From JBBIMP01 sp037444305 (GTDB lineage: Bacteria > Acidobacteriota > UBA6911), in NCBI GenBank assembly GCA_037444305.1, contig JBBIMP010000011.1, forward strand, positions 124,001 to 188,000: a DNA stretch of 64,000 nt, written 5' to 3'. Numbering within the stretch: position 1 is the first letter of the stretch; each line of letters begins with the position of its first letter. A program made the translations under genes and the position numbers. The notes under the pieces were generated by a model that saw only the letters and a program-made list of their open reading frames with translations, did no database searches and was not told the DNA's origin. This document shows positions 1 through 8,516 of the stretch, piece by piece.

Positions 1-1
1 T

Positions 2-1183
2 GGTAGGCAGAAGAAGCTCTCTGGCTTGGAGGTAATCATCCTCGATTCAGGTTCAACCGACGGCTCGCTTGAGAGGGCGCGGGCATCGGGGGTAAAGGTG
101 GTCGAGGTGCCCGGAGGCAAATTCAGCCACGGCCTTACCCGGCAGTTTGGGGCCAGCATGGCGACGGGAGATTATATCTTCTTCACCGTGCAGGACGCCG
201 TTCCCTCGAGCGACTATATGCTTTACAAGATGGTCCGGGTTCTCCAAAACAACCCGGAAGTCATGGTCGTATCCGCAAGACAGATAACAAACGGCGAAAC
301 AGACCTCCACAGCCGCTGGACTGCAGAAATGACATATTTGTCGTTTGGACTCGGCAAGGATATGAAGTACGCCATGCGATATCCCGAGCTATTCGATAGC
401 CTGCCCTGCAGGAATAAGCGGGCCGTGTCATTTGTCGACAACGTCTGTGCCTGCTACAGGGCCGAGGCCATCAGAAAGTACGGGTTTGCCGCGGTCGAGA
501 ACGCAGAAGACATAGAGATAGGCGTGCGGATGATCAGATCGGGTGATCGCCTGGGCTTTCTGCACAGCACCGGCGTGTATCACTGGCACAACATGCCCGC
601 CGATTATTTCCTAAAACGGAGTTTTATCGGTGTGAAGTCCATGGTGGAGATACTTGATCATCCGCTCCCACCGCTGGGCTCTCTCGGGGTGAATTCTCTG
701 GGGGATGTCAGGCTGAGGTGCGGCAACCTCTATCAGGCCGTGCAGATGTCGCTTGACGGCATGGCCGGAGATGCGCCCCTCACCCAGTCGGACATGCTGC
801 AGTTTCTCAGCCGGATGAACGGGGCGATGCAGGGTGGCGCAGACGCGCACCGGACCTGCCCGGGGGGAAGCCCCGCACTCGAGGCCATTCTCAAGGCCGT
901 CGGGGCGCTAGATGAAAACGGATTCGACCGGTCGGCGCTCAGGTCCAACCACCTGGTGGTGAGCTTTGTCGAAAAGGTCGGCAGTCTTGCGCAGTACCTC
1001 GTGGCCAGCGCCCAGCCCGGCGTAACAAGCAGGTCTAGTTTCGCCGATGCTGTGCACAAGACTGTAGCGGCGAGTGCAGGGGAACTCCTGGGTCAGTGGT
1101 ACATGAAACTCGCAACCGAGGACAGGCAGTCGGAGATGGAGCCCATCAGGAAAATGCTCCTCAAGGGTGTCTGCACAGGCTGA
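2..1183 (+). CDS. Family 2 glycosyltransferase, 5'-truncated by the window edge
   Basis: The reading frame is open to the left edge, so the true start lies outside the window. The visible N-terminus has the GT-A nucleotide-binding strand with DSGSTDGS, and FTVQDAVP further on is the likely DxD-equivalent region, followed by NAEDIEIGVRM, typical of the ED acceptor-site motif of GT2 enzymes. It probably transfers a sugar to a cell-surface polysaccharide or glycoprotein. Donor and acceptor cannot be told. About 130 C-terminal residues after the GT domain have no fold I recognise. The C-terminus may be frameshifted: just after the stop another frame reads AEARLEKMEVRVIQDL and ends at 1241. The radical SAM gene follows on the same strand after 179 bases. 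Confidence 0.85.
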   Translation, partial: GRQKKLSGLEVIILDSGSTDGSLERARASGVKVVEVPGGKFSHGLTRQFGASMATGDYIFFTVQDAVPSSDYMLYKMVRVLQNNPEVMVVSARQITNGETDLHSRWTAEMTYLSFGLGKDMKYAMRYPELFDSLPCRNKRAVSFVDNVCACYRAEAIRKYGFAAVENAEDIEIGVRMIRSGDRLGFLHSTGVYHWHNMPADYFLKRSFIGVKSMVEILDHPLPPLGSLGVNSLGDVRLRCGNLYQAVQMSLDGMAGDAPLTQSDMLQFLSRMNGAMQGGADAHRTCPGGSPALEAILKAVGALDENGFDRSALRSNHLVVSFVEKVGSLAQYLVASAQPGVTSRSSFADAVHKTVAASAGELLGQWYMKLATEDRQSEMEPIRKMLLKGVCTG

Positions 1184-1362
1184 GGCCAGGCTGGAGAAGA
1201 TGGAAGTGCGGGTCATCCAGGATCTTGTTACGGCGAAATGAGAAGGCCCATCGGGATTTTGCCTTTTCGTCCCGAATCCGCGATTCACCGGGGACTTCGA
1301 ATCTGGATAGTGCCGGGTTGAAGCCGGCGCGTTGAGGTCAGGCGTCGGCAGGGGAGAATGTT

Positions 1363-2898
1363 GTGACAGATCTGACAGCAAGCGAAAACCCGGTTCTGTT
1401 GGATGATGCTGAAAAAAGCACCGGGGAAGGCAGAGCAGCGGAGAAGGAGGAATTCTTGAGCATGCGTGACCAGTCAGCCGTGGAGGTACGGAACCGGCTC
1501 GCCTCGTCACAAATTGAGCCAGAACAACTTCGGGGGGCGGTCGAGTACCTCGGGGCAATTCTGGGGATACAATCCAACAATGTCCCCGCGATGGAGAATC
1601 TGAGGGAGGCCTGCCGCGCGCGTTTGTCTGACAATCATCCGGGGGCTTACATCAAATACGATCTGAATATCCCAGACCTGCGACGGCCGGTGACCGGGAT
1701 TTCGGTTTTCGAGGGATGGGCGTTTTCCCAAGACGGCGTGAAACGCATCCAGGTTGTGGTGAACGGAGCATATCTTTGTGATGCGGACCTCGGTATCCCG
1801 CGACCCGACGTTGTCAGAGCGTATAACGCACCTGTGGCGGCGGCGCGAAGTGGATTCCGTTTTTACATAAACACAGTCTCCATCGGGAATGGCGTACACG
1901 AACTGGAATTGCGCATAACCACAAAAACAGGTGTGAATGAGAGGGTGCAGCTCTTTTTCGTTGTGGCCAATCCGGCGCTCTCTGAAGATGAGCGCGCGAT
2001 TGTAAACGGGTATTGTGCAGCCGGCGGGGCGCCGGTCATGGACAAGTCGATATTTCTTCCCTCGTATTTCTCGCTTGAGACAACCATCGGCTGCCCATCT
2101 GACTGCGTCATGTGTCCACGCGAGCGTGTCAAGAAGACGCGGCGCAACGCGCTCATGCCAGAGAGGTATGTCGACAAGATTCTCGACGAAGTTGACTGGC
2201 CGGCCATGATTAACTGGGAGTGGATCAACGATCCCCTTTGTGACCCCAGGATATACAAGTTTATGACGCGCGCCAAAGCTCTGGGTTTCGAGAACTGGAT
2301 CACAACTACCGGCCAGATCCTAAACGAATGGCATGCCCATAAGCTGCTGGAGGGCTGTGTCGACGTGATTGTCTTTTCGGTCGATACGCTGAATCCACGG
2401 CTCTACAAGGCGATTCGGCGCGGAGGAGATCTCGAGGATGTGCTGCGACAGATCGGCCGGTTTATGGAATTGAAAGAGCAACTCGCCGCCCGAACCGAAG
2501 TATGGATCACCAAGATCCAGTTACCGCAAACCCAACATGAGGATCATCAGGCATTTGCAGACTTTTTCGACAAAATGGGCATCCACAAGATCCAGCGGCC
2601 AAGTTATCGATTCCGGGGCGGAGCGTCGGATAAAGATCCTGCCTTGGAGCACACCGTTCCCAACCGGATGCACTGTTATTACATAGAGAATGAGATGGCC
2701 ATCACCACCGATGGCAATGTCATCCTCTGTGCGTGCGAAGCAGGGGCGTGGGATGAGCCAGAAGCCAATATCGGAAACATGTCGATTCGAGAGGCTTGGC
2801 TGACGCCAAGGCGCCTGCAGACGATTCAGCGGATTCGATCGAAAGGACTGCGCTCCTATGATGCGTGTCGTGAGCACGAGAGCCTCGACGGCCCATAA
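1363..2898 (+). CDS. Radical SAM/SPASM protein with N-terminal Ig-like domain
   Basis: 511 residues from a GTG start with GGGGAG six bases upstream; an ATG four bases earlier is out of frame and stops at once. Residues 244-251 carry the radical SAM Cx3Cx2C motif (C244, C248, C251). The C-terminal part has the spaced cysteines CYYIENE..CAC..C of a SPASM domain, which usually binds auxiliary Fe-S clusters for peptide or carbohydrate modification. Residues about 110-200 (EGWAFSQDGVKRIQVVVNG and following) resemble the Ig-like modules often attached to glycosyltransferases in polysaccharide loci. With the upstream glycosyltransferase this suggests a surface-glycan or modified-peptide locus that continues left of the window. 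The substrate is unknown. Confidence 0.85.
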   Translation: MTDLTASENPVLLDDAEKSTGEGRAAEKEEFLSMRDQSAVEVRNRLASSQIEPEQLRGAVEYLGAILGIQSNNVPAMENLREACRARLSDNHPGAYIKYDLNIPDLRRPVTGISVFEGWAFSQDGVKRIQVVVNGAYLCDADLGIPRPDVVRAYNAPVAAARSGFRFYINTVSIGNGVHELELRITTKTGVNERVQLFFVVANPALSEDERAIVNGYCAAGGAPVMDKSIFLPSYFSLETTIGCPSDCVMCPRERVKKTRRNALMPERYVDKILDEVDWPAMINWEWINDPLCDPRIYKFMTRAKALGFENWITTTGQILNEWHAHKLLEGCVDVIVFSVDTLNPRLYKAIRRGGDLEDVLRQIGRFMELKEQLAARTEVWITKIQLPQTQHEDHQAFADFFDKMGIHKIQRPSYRFRGGASDKDPALEHTVPNRMHCYYIENEMAITTDGNVILCACEAGAWDEPEANIGNMSIREAWLTPRRLQTIQRIRSKGLRSYDACREHESLDGP

Positions 2899-3026
2899 TC
2901 GGACCTGGAAGCAGAAATCGAAGGTAGGATTGCGGGAGTCCACCCCTCGCCGCCTTTAACGACCGTGCAAAACACGGGATGTGGCGCATCCGGCTGCCGG
3001 TTCCCCGTTTTCTTTTGTTCTCCCGC

Positions 3027-3054
3027 TAAGGAATCCTCCCTTCTCCGCCGATAT
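3027..3054 (+). promoter_or_regulatory. Putative FliA (sigma-28) promoter for flbD-motA-motB
   Basis: GCCGATAT at 3047-3054 matches seven of eight bases of the flagellar sigma-28 -10 element GCCGATAA. TAAG at 3027-3030 is a weaker -35 match, one base further away than the usual spacing. The site is 34 bases upstream of flbD and the three downstream genes are flagellar, which makes a chance match less likely. Confidence 0.5.
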
Positions 3055-3087
3055 GGCCTTGGGGATTACTAACAAAAGGACGGGGCC

Positions 3088-3309
3088 ATGATCCGATTGA
3101 CCAAGATCAACGGGGCGAACATCGTGTTGAATCCCGATCTCATCGAGTACATCGAAGAAACCCCCGACACCGTGATCACCCTCACCAACAATGACAAAGT
3201 CGTGGTGCAGGACCGGATGGTGGAGATCATCGACAAGGTTGTGCGGTACCGCAGACTGATCGCCGGCCTGGTGGAGGCGGAGTACGAACGGCAGCTTGCC
3301 AAGGTCTGA
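3088..3309 (+). CDS. flbD: FlbD family flagellar protein
   Basis: A 73-residue protein starting MIRLTKINGANIVLNPDLIEYIEETPDTVI in outline, the characteristic sequence of the small FlbD/SwrD family found beside motAB in many flagellar clusters. Family members are cytoplasmic; Bacillus SwrD raises flagellar motor power. The length is normal. It is the first gene of a three-gene set, 39 bases ahead of motA, and lies behind a FliA-like promoter. The name flbD has also been used for an unrelated Caulobacter sigma-54 activator; this is the small family. Confidence 0.9.
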   Translation: MIRLTKINGANIVLNPDLIEYIEETPDTVITLTNNDKVVVQDRMVEIIDKVVRYRRLIAGLVEAEYERQLAKV

Positions 3310-3348
3310 CAAAGCGGACTTGTTCAGGAAGGATGAAGGGGAGCGCAG

Positions 3349-4146
3349 ATGGATCTGGCGACAATCCTTGGACTGCTGGTGGCTTTTGGCGCGATCCTGG
3401 TCGGGCAGCACCTCGAGGGGGGACACGTCGGCTCTCTCCTCCAGCCCACGGCCGCGCTCATCGTGATCGGAGGCACCTTCGGGGCCTGTCTTGTGCAGTT
3501 CCCGATGTCGGTATTCATAGGCAGCCTCAAGGCCATTCTGACCGCGTTCGTCGACCCCAAGGTCAGCAACCGGGAACTTATCGCCGAAATCATCGGATTC
3601 GCCAACAAGGCGCGGCGGCAGGGCATCATCTCCCTGGAGACCGAAACGGAAAAGGCCTCGGATCCGTTCCTCAAGAAGGCACTCAACATGGCCGTCGACG
3701 GCATCGAGCCCAAGACACTCCGTGAGACCATGGAAATGGAGATCGGCAACATGGAGGAGGAGGGCGAGTACTCGGTGAAGTTCTGGGAAGCCGCCGGAGG
3801 GTACTCGCCGACCATCGGGATCATCGGCGCCGTCCTGGGTCTGATCCACGTCATGGAAAATCTGTCCGATCCCAGTAAGCTGGGCGGCGGCATTGCCGTC
3901 GCCTTCGTGGCAACCGTCTACGGCGTGACCCTGGCCAACGTAGTGTACCTGCCGGTGGCCGGAAAGCTCAAGGTCCGCCACCGAAAGGCGATGATCGCGA
4001 AGGAGATCATCCTCGTGGGGGTCATCTCGATTCTGGAAGGGGAGAATCCCCGCCTGATCGAGGACAAGCTCCGCAGCTACATGAATGAGAAGGATCAGTC
4101 CGTTTCGGCGGCGGAGGGCAAGGCTGCGCAGATCAAAGCGGCCTGA
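3349..4146 (+). CDS. motA: Flagellar motor stator protein MotA
   Basis: 265 residues, normal for MotA. Four hydrophobic segments are visible: two at the N-terminus (about residues 3-20 and 34-53) and two after the cytoplasmic loop (about 148-170 and 183-205). The conserved stretch GGYSPTIGIIGAVLGLIHVM near residue 145 includes the proline and glycine pattern of the third membrane helix. MotA forms a ring around a MotB dimer in the inner membrane and converts ion flow to torque on FliG. The start is preceded by AAGGGGAG. motB follows after 14 bases. Confidence 0.95.
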   Translation: MDLATILGLLVAFGAILVGQHLEGGHVGSLLQPTAALIVIGGTFGACLVQFPMSVFIGSLKAILTAFVDPKVSNRELIAEIIGFANKARRQGIISLETETEKASDPFLKKALNMAVDGIEPKTLRETMEMEIGNMEEEGEYSVKFWEAAGGYSPTIGIIGAVLGLIHVMENLSDPSKLGGGIAVAFVATVYGVTLANVVYLPVAGKLKVRHRKAMIAKEIILVGVISILEGENPRLIEDKLRSYMNEKDQSVSAAEGKAAQIKAA

Positions 4147-4160
4147 GGCACAGGCAGGAA

Positions 4161-4997
4161 ATGGTTCGAAAGCGCAAACCGCCGGAACACGTGAACCACG
4201 AGCGTTGGCTCGTCTCCTACGCGGATTTCATCACGCTGCTCTTCGCGTTTTTTACGACCATGTACGCGATTTCCACGGTCGACGCGCAGAAACTGGGCAA
4301 GATGGTGATGTCGGTGAGGGCATCGTTCGACAGCACGGTGTTTCCTTCGGGCAGCGACAAGCTGAGTCTGAGCAGCGGCATGGGGGCAACGTCGGTGCTG
4401 GGGCCCGACGTGGTGGAGAACGTCAACGTCCCCAAGGAAAAAGTGCTGGAGAGCAAGGTCACGGCACAGGTCAAGGACCTGAAAGCCAACTTCGTGCCGA
4501 ATCCGCTTCCCCGCGGGGAGGTGATCGCCCTCTCGCGCCTAAGGACCAATGTCGAACTGCTCGCGCAACAGAAGAACCTGAGCCGGCAGGTGAGCACGCG
4601 CATCGAATCCCGCGGCCTGGTCATCAGCCTCGGGGAGGGGGGCTTTTTCGACTCGGGATCCGATCAGCTGAAGCAGGAGGGGCTCGACCTCCTCGACGAC
4701 ATCGCCGTCAACATCCTCGGCATGAAAAACCAGCTGCGCGTGGAAGGCCACACGGACAACGTCCCGATCCACACCTCGCGTTTTCCTTCCAACTGGGAGC
4801 TCTCCACCTCGCGGGCCACCTCCATCGTGGCCCACCTTGCGCGGAAGCACGCCTTCAGTCCCGAGCGGCTCTCCGCGGCGGGCTATGGAGAGTTCCGGCC
4901 GATCGACACCAACGATACGCCCGAAGGGCGGGCACGCAACCGGCGTGTGGACATCGTGGTCCTGAACTCCCTGTATTCCGGCGCCGAGCCGAAGTGA
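4161..4997 (+). CDS. motB: Flagellar motor stator protein MotB (OmpA-like domain)
   Basis: 278 residues. After a short cytoplasmic tail comes one transmembrane helix with the ion-binding aspartate at residue 22 in SYADFITLLFAFF, the catalytic residue of MotB. The C-terminal domain (about 150-275) has the OmpA-like peptidoglycan-binding signature VEGHTDNVPI and the closing GRARNRRVDIVVL. MotB anchors the stator to the cell wall and passes ions. The lack of sodium-specific PomB features suggests proton coupling, but this is a weak inference. It ends the flbD-motA-motB transcription unit and converges on the GNAT gene. Confidence 0.95.
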   Translation: MVRKRKPPEHVNHERWLVSYADFITLLFAFFTTMYAISTVDAQKLGKMVMSVRASFDSTVFPSGSDKLSLSSGMGATSVLGPDVVENVNVPKEKVLESKVTAQVKDLKANFVPNPLPRGEVIALSRLRTNVELLAQQKNLSRQVSTRIESRGLVISLGEGGFFDSGSDQLKQEGLDLLDDIAVNILGMKNQLRVEGHTDNVPIHTSRFPSNWELSTSRATSIVAHLARKHAFSPERLSAAGYGEFRPIDTNDTPEGRARNRRVDIVVLNSLYSGAEPK

Positions 4998-4998
4998 G

Positions 4999-5030
4999 GC
5001 AACGCCCTCTCCCCATACCAAGGGAGTTGC
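4999..5030. terminator. Possible bidirectional terminator hairpin
   Basis: The arms GCAACGCCCT and AGGGAGTTGC pair with one mismatch around a 12-base loop in the 49-base gap between the convergent motB and GNAT genes. There is no T-run, so it may only slow polymerase or protect 3' ends. Confidence 0.3.
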
Positions 5031-5046
5031 GGGCCGGGAATCCCCG

Positions 5047-6021
5047 TCACAAACCCCCTCCATGCCCGGCCGGCATCGCCTCGCCGGGCTTCACCCAGAC
5101 GTAGGCGCCGAACCGGGTGTGCTCGCGGAATCCGAGCCGCCGGTACCACTCCAGGGCTCTGCGGTTTTGCTCGGTGACCGTCAGTCTCACGCTCGACAAT
5201 CCCGCGGCACGCAGCCGGGCAATCGTCTTTTCGATCAGCAGAGCGCCCAGCCCGCGGGACTGGAATCCGGGGTCGATCGAAATCTGTGGAATCATGGCGG
5301 CAGAGGATGAAATCGCGGATGTCAGGATGAAGCCGCAAGGCGCGCCCGCCTCGTCAAGCGCGACCAGGGAATCCGCGGGGAGAAAAATCCCGCACCCGGG
5401 ATTCTCCACCAGGCTGCGCAGGTAATGCTCGCAACCCTGGCGGGAGGTGTAGTCCTCCGAGATAACGGCATCCAGCTCGCCCTGGTAGCATCGGAAAGCC
5501 ACGCCCGCACACGCGGCGAGATGCCGTGAGGCCCAGGGGACAATGCGCAGCGATGATTCCCCCATCTCCCGCGGGCGGAACCCGGCGATGTCCAGCTCCA
5601 TGTAGAATCGGGCATAGGACTCGAATCCGTGGCTTTCAAACAGCGGGGTCAGGTCCAGGCCGTTGAGCGGCAGGATCTGCGACTCTATTCTCCGGATGGC
5701 GCGGGAATCCCGGAGGCCCTGCGCGGCAACGGCGATGAGTCGGTCTGCGGCCTCGTTGTCGCCCGTGCCGGCCACAAACACGTTCCCGACCACGCCCTTG
5801 TGCTGGTGAATCAGGAAATAGGTGTAGCCGACGGCCTGCCGCGCCCGCATGGCCACGTACCCGGGCAGGAGTCTCTGGTCCATGAAGCGTGTGAGGATGC
5901 GCCGTATCGGGGAGTAATCCCAATCCAATTCCGAGAGCCAGGCGCGCTCTTCACTCTCCATGAGCGCAGCCATGAACCGGCGTTCAGTCTGGCTTATCGG
6001 AAATACCTTCAGCTCGGACAT
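5047..6021 (-). CDS. GNAT family N-acetyltransferase
   Basis: 324 residues. The C-terminal half has the GNAT acetyl-CoA fold: GFQSRGLGALLIEKTIARL (motif A, Q/RxxGxG/A) and VTEQNRRALEWYRRLGF (motif B). The N-terminal half (about 1-170) looks like a second, weaker GNAT-like module (YFLIHQHKGVVGNVFV). It probably acetylates a small molecule or a protein N-terminus; the substrate is unknown. The first 38 bases overlap the end of the HD-GYP gene, so the two are likely translationally coupled. A start at 5973 would avoid the overlap, and neither start has a strong ribosome site. Confidence 0.8.
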   Translation of the reverse strand: MSELKVFPISQTERRFMAALMESEERAWLSELDWDYSPIRRILTRFMDQRLLPGYVAMRARQAVGYTYFLIHQHKGVVGNVFVAGTGDNEAADRLIAVAAQGLRDSRAIRRIESQILPLNGLDLTPLFESHGFESYARFYMELDIAGFRPREMGESSLRIVPWASRHLAACAGVAFRCYQGELDAVISEDYTSRQGCEHYLRSLVENPGCGIFLPADSLVALDEAGAPCGFILTSAISSSAAMIPQISIDPGFQSRGLGALLIEKTIARLRAAGLSSVRLTVTEQNRRALEWYRRLGFREHTRFGAYVWVKPGEAMPAGHGGGL

Positions 6022-7114
6022 GGAAGGTCAGTCCATCCGGGCCGCCGTGACTCCGGTTCACTTCATCGTGGATGCCTTGCCAGGAACTCGCGGGCAGGCT
6101 CAAGAAGGCAGCCACCACCGTCGGGTCGAACTGAGTGCCGGAACAGCGCCGAATTTCCTCCAGTGCTGTCTGAAACGGGAGCGCTTTCCGGTAAGGGCGG
6201 TCGCTGGTCATTGCGTCGAGCGTATCCACGACCGCAAAGATGCGCGATCCCAGCGGGATGTCGCTTACAGCGAGCCCCCGGGGGTAGCCCTTACCATCCC
6301 ACCGCTCCTGATGTGTCAGCACGATTTCCGCCGCCGGAGCGAGGAATTTGACGTCCTGCAGTATCTCATAGCCGATCTGGGGATGTCTCTTCATTTCCAT
6401 CCACTCCTCAGCCGTGAGCTTGCCGGCTTTGAGCAGGATCGAATCCTGCACGCCGATCTTCCCGATGTCGTGCAGGAGCGCGCCGCGCCCCACCTGCAGC
6501 AATTCTCCCACCGGCAGACCCAGGCAGCCCGCGAGCGTTTGCGCGTATTCCCGAACGCGCTGCGAATGGGCCTGTGTTTCATGCTCGCGCGCATCCAGCG
6601 CGGAGGCCAGAGCCTCGAGCGTGATCTGGTAGCTGTCCTCGATGTTCCGGAGGGTGTGGTTGAGGTCCAGCGTCCGTTCGCGGACCTTTCGCTCCAGCTC
6701 GCGCTGGTAGTAGCTGTTCAGCGACACGAGGCGGTGACGCTCCAGGGCGTGCTGGACTGCGCGGCGGATGGCGAGCAGATCGAAGGGCTTCGTGATGTAG
6801 TCGCACGCCCCGTTGCGCAGGGAGGCCACGGCCGTGGAAACATCGCGCACCCCGGTGATCATGATAACCGAGGTCTCGGGCGCCTGCTGCCGGATCAGCC
6901 CGAGCAGCTCGACACCCGTCATTCCGGGCATCATGACGTCGCTCATGACCACGGAAAAGCGGTCCCGCTCGATCTTTTCCAGCGCCTCGTGGGCGCTGGA
7001 GGCTTCCACGCACTCGAAGGAATCACCCTGGAGCTGGCGGGCGAGGATGAACCTGATTTCCGGTTCGTCGTCGACGATGAGGATTTTTTCGCGCGTGGCG
7101 GCCGTGGGAATCAT
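5984..7114 (-). CDS. Response regulator with HD-GYP domain (c-di-GMP phosphodiesterase)
   Basis: 376 residues. The receiver domain (10-125) has the acidic pair DDE at 15-17, phospho-acceptor D59 in SDVMMPG, and K109 in ITKPFD. The HD-GYP domain (about 170-365) has HDIGKIG with the HD pair at 215-216 and HQERWDGKGYPRGL with GYP at 276-278. The family hydrolyses cyclic di-GMP, controlling motility versus attachment. It sits 6 bases after the MinD/FlhG-like gene and converges on flagellar motor genes, so it may tune motility. No histidine kinase is encoded nearby. Confidence 0.93.
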   Translation of the reverse strand: MIPTAATREKILIVDDEPEIRFILARQLQGDSFECVEASSAHEALEKIERDRFSVVMSDVMMPGMTGVELLGLIRQQAPETSVIMITGVRDVSTAVASLRNGACDYITKPFDLLAIRRAVQHALERHRLVSLNSYYQRELERKVRERTLDLNHTLRNIEDSYQITLEALASALDAREHETQAHSQRVREYAQTLAGCLGLPVGELLQVGRGALLHDIGKIGVQDSILLKAGKLTAEEWMEMKRHPQIGYEILQDVKFLAPAAEIVLTHQERWDGKGYPRGLAVSDIPLGSRIFAVVDTLDAMTSDRPYRKALPFQTALEEIRRCSGTQFDPTVVAAFLSLPASSWQGIHDEVNRSHGGPDGLTFHVRAEGISDKPD

Positions 7115-7120
7115 GGTGTC

Positions 7121-8326
7121 TCAGGCGGATTGCAGGCGCGCCACGGTGCCTTCGATTTCGCGGATCACGCTCAGGTGTTGGCTGCGCATCTGCTCCCCGA
7201 TCTGCACTCTGCCGTCGGCGTCGTGAGCATTCTGCGGGTAGTCCGCGCGGGTGGAAAAGAGCACGCGCCCGTTGCAGAATACCTGGGTGACGATGCACCG
7301 TCCCGTATGCCCCAGATCCTCGGTCTGCACGTGCAGCTCTCTCCCGAGGAAATCCAGGTTGTCGTTCAGCCCCGGCGCGGCGGCCGCGGTGCCTTCCCCA
7401 CTCCCCGGCGGAACTGCAACCGGAGCGCCTCCGGCATGCAGGATGCGGAGGGCGACGTTTTGAATCTGCCGCAGGGCCTTTCTCTCCGGGTCGCTGAAAT
7501 CGAGGGCCGTGGCGTTCGGTGCCGACCGGCCTATTGCCGGCTCGAAGAGCACCGGGCCGCAGAGGCGCAGGTCGATATTCAGGAATTTGCGGGAGGCGGC
7601 GTGGATGATCTCCGCCGCCCTCCGGTCTTCTTCAGCCTCCGCCATGTTGGTCAGCAGGAGTGGCCGAAACGAGTCGACGATGGCTGCCGCGCGCTCTGCG
7701 GCGCACGGATCGACCGCGCTGAGCCTGTCGTAAAACTCCATCATGGTCGGCGGTTTCGCAGGGCCGGGCCTTTGCCACCAGTGCTTCAACGCCGCGATGA
7801 CCGATTCGTGCTCGGCAAAAGCCTGCTGCACGCGCCGGTAGGCGGCATTGCGGATGAAGCCATAGGCGTTTTGCATGGCCGAGGGATCGGCGGTGGTCAC
7901 GAGAAAGCCCTCCCGGGCGGCGTTGAAGAGGTCCAGCACGCGGAACGAGGCGCCTCCGCCCAGGTCGGCGATGACCACAGCGGCCGGCAGCTCCGAGAGC
8001 GCGCGGAGCACGCTCTCGAACTCGCCCCGGGGGAGGTCGGCGGCGCCGGGCTGGTCGCCCGCGCAGCTCAGGAAACGGAGTCCGGGCTCGGCGGTGGGGA
8101 CCAGCGCATCCTCCAGCACGCTGCGGCTGTCGAGCACGTCGAGCAGGGTAGGGCTGGATGCCTTCACGCCCAGGAAGGCGTGGAGATGGGGAACCCCCAG
8201 GCTGGCATCCACCGCTATCACCGACCGGCCCGTGCGGGCGAGAACGGTGGCCATCGAAGCCACGAGGAAGCTCTTGCCGACGCCCCCTTTGCTCCCCCCG
8301 ACGGCCCACAAGACATTCCTGGACAA
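7121..8326 (-). CDS. MinD/FlhG-like P-loop ATPase
   Basis: 401 residues from a TTG start; the nearby ATG is out of frame. The deviant Walker A motif GGSKGGVGKS lies at residues 10-19, with DASLG near 40-44 and a Walker B-like hydrophobic run VVIADLGGG near 135, all typical of the SIMIBI MinD/ParA class. FlhG/FleN members control flagellar number and placement, and the neighbouring HD-GYP regulator and mot genes favour such a role. The C-terminal 200 residues extend beyond a normal 270-300 residue MinD and I do not recognise them. A ParA-type partition role is unlikely because no ParB gene is adjacent. Confidence 0.8.
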   Translation of the reverse strand: MSRNVLWAVGGSKGGVGKSFLVASMATVLARTGRSVIAVDASLGVPHLHAFLGVKASSPTLLDVLDSRSVLEDALVPTAEPGLRFLSCAGDQPGAADLPRGEFESVLRALSELPAAVVIADLGGGASFRVLDLFNAAREGFLVTTADPSAMQNAYGFIRNAAYRRVQQAFAEHESVIAALKHWWQRPGPAKPPTMMEFYDRLSAVDPCAAERAAAIVDSFRPLLLTNMAEAEEDRRAAEIIHAASRKFLNIDLRLCGPVLFEPAIGRSAPNATALDFSDPERKALRQIQNVALRILHAGGAPVAVPPGSGEGTAAAAPGLNDNLDFLGRELHVQTEDLGHTGRCIVTQVFCNGRVLFSTRADYPQNAHDADGRVQIGEQMRSQHLSVIREIEGTVARLQSA

Positions 8327-8516
8327 ATCCCCACCTCTGCCTGTTTTGGCTAGTTGTCTTATCGTCCCCGGTCGGATTTACTTTACCGGGTGAGGACCGG
8401 CGGGGAGCGGGGCACGGCGCGCCTCCGAGGCTGATTTGCCCGGGTTTTCCCGCGCCCGGCCGGATCAGGCGCCGGCGGCGCCGCCATCGCTGTCGTTTTG
8501 CCCGGGGGGGGAAGAT

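Noticed and set aside
5960..8353. A 797-codon open frame on the plus strand
   Set aside because: It lies antisense to the HD-GYP and MinD-like genes, which have clear motifs. In high-GC DNA such long antisense frames are common, and the product is rich in H, R and G with no domain.
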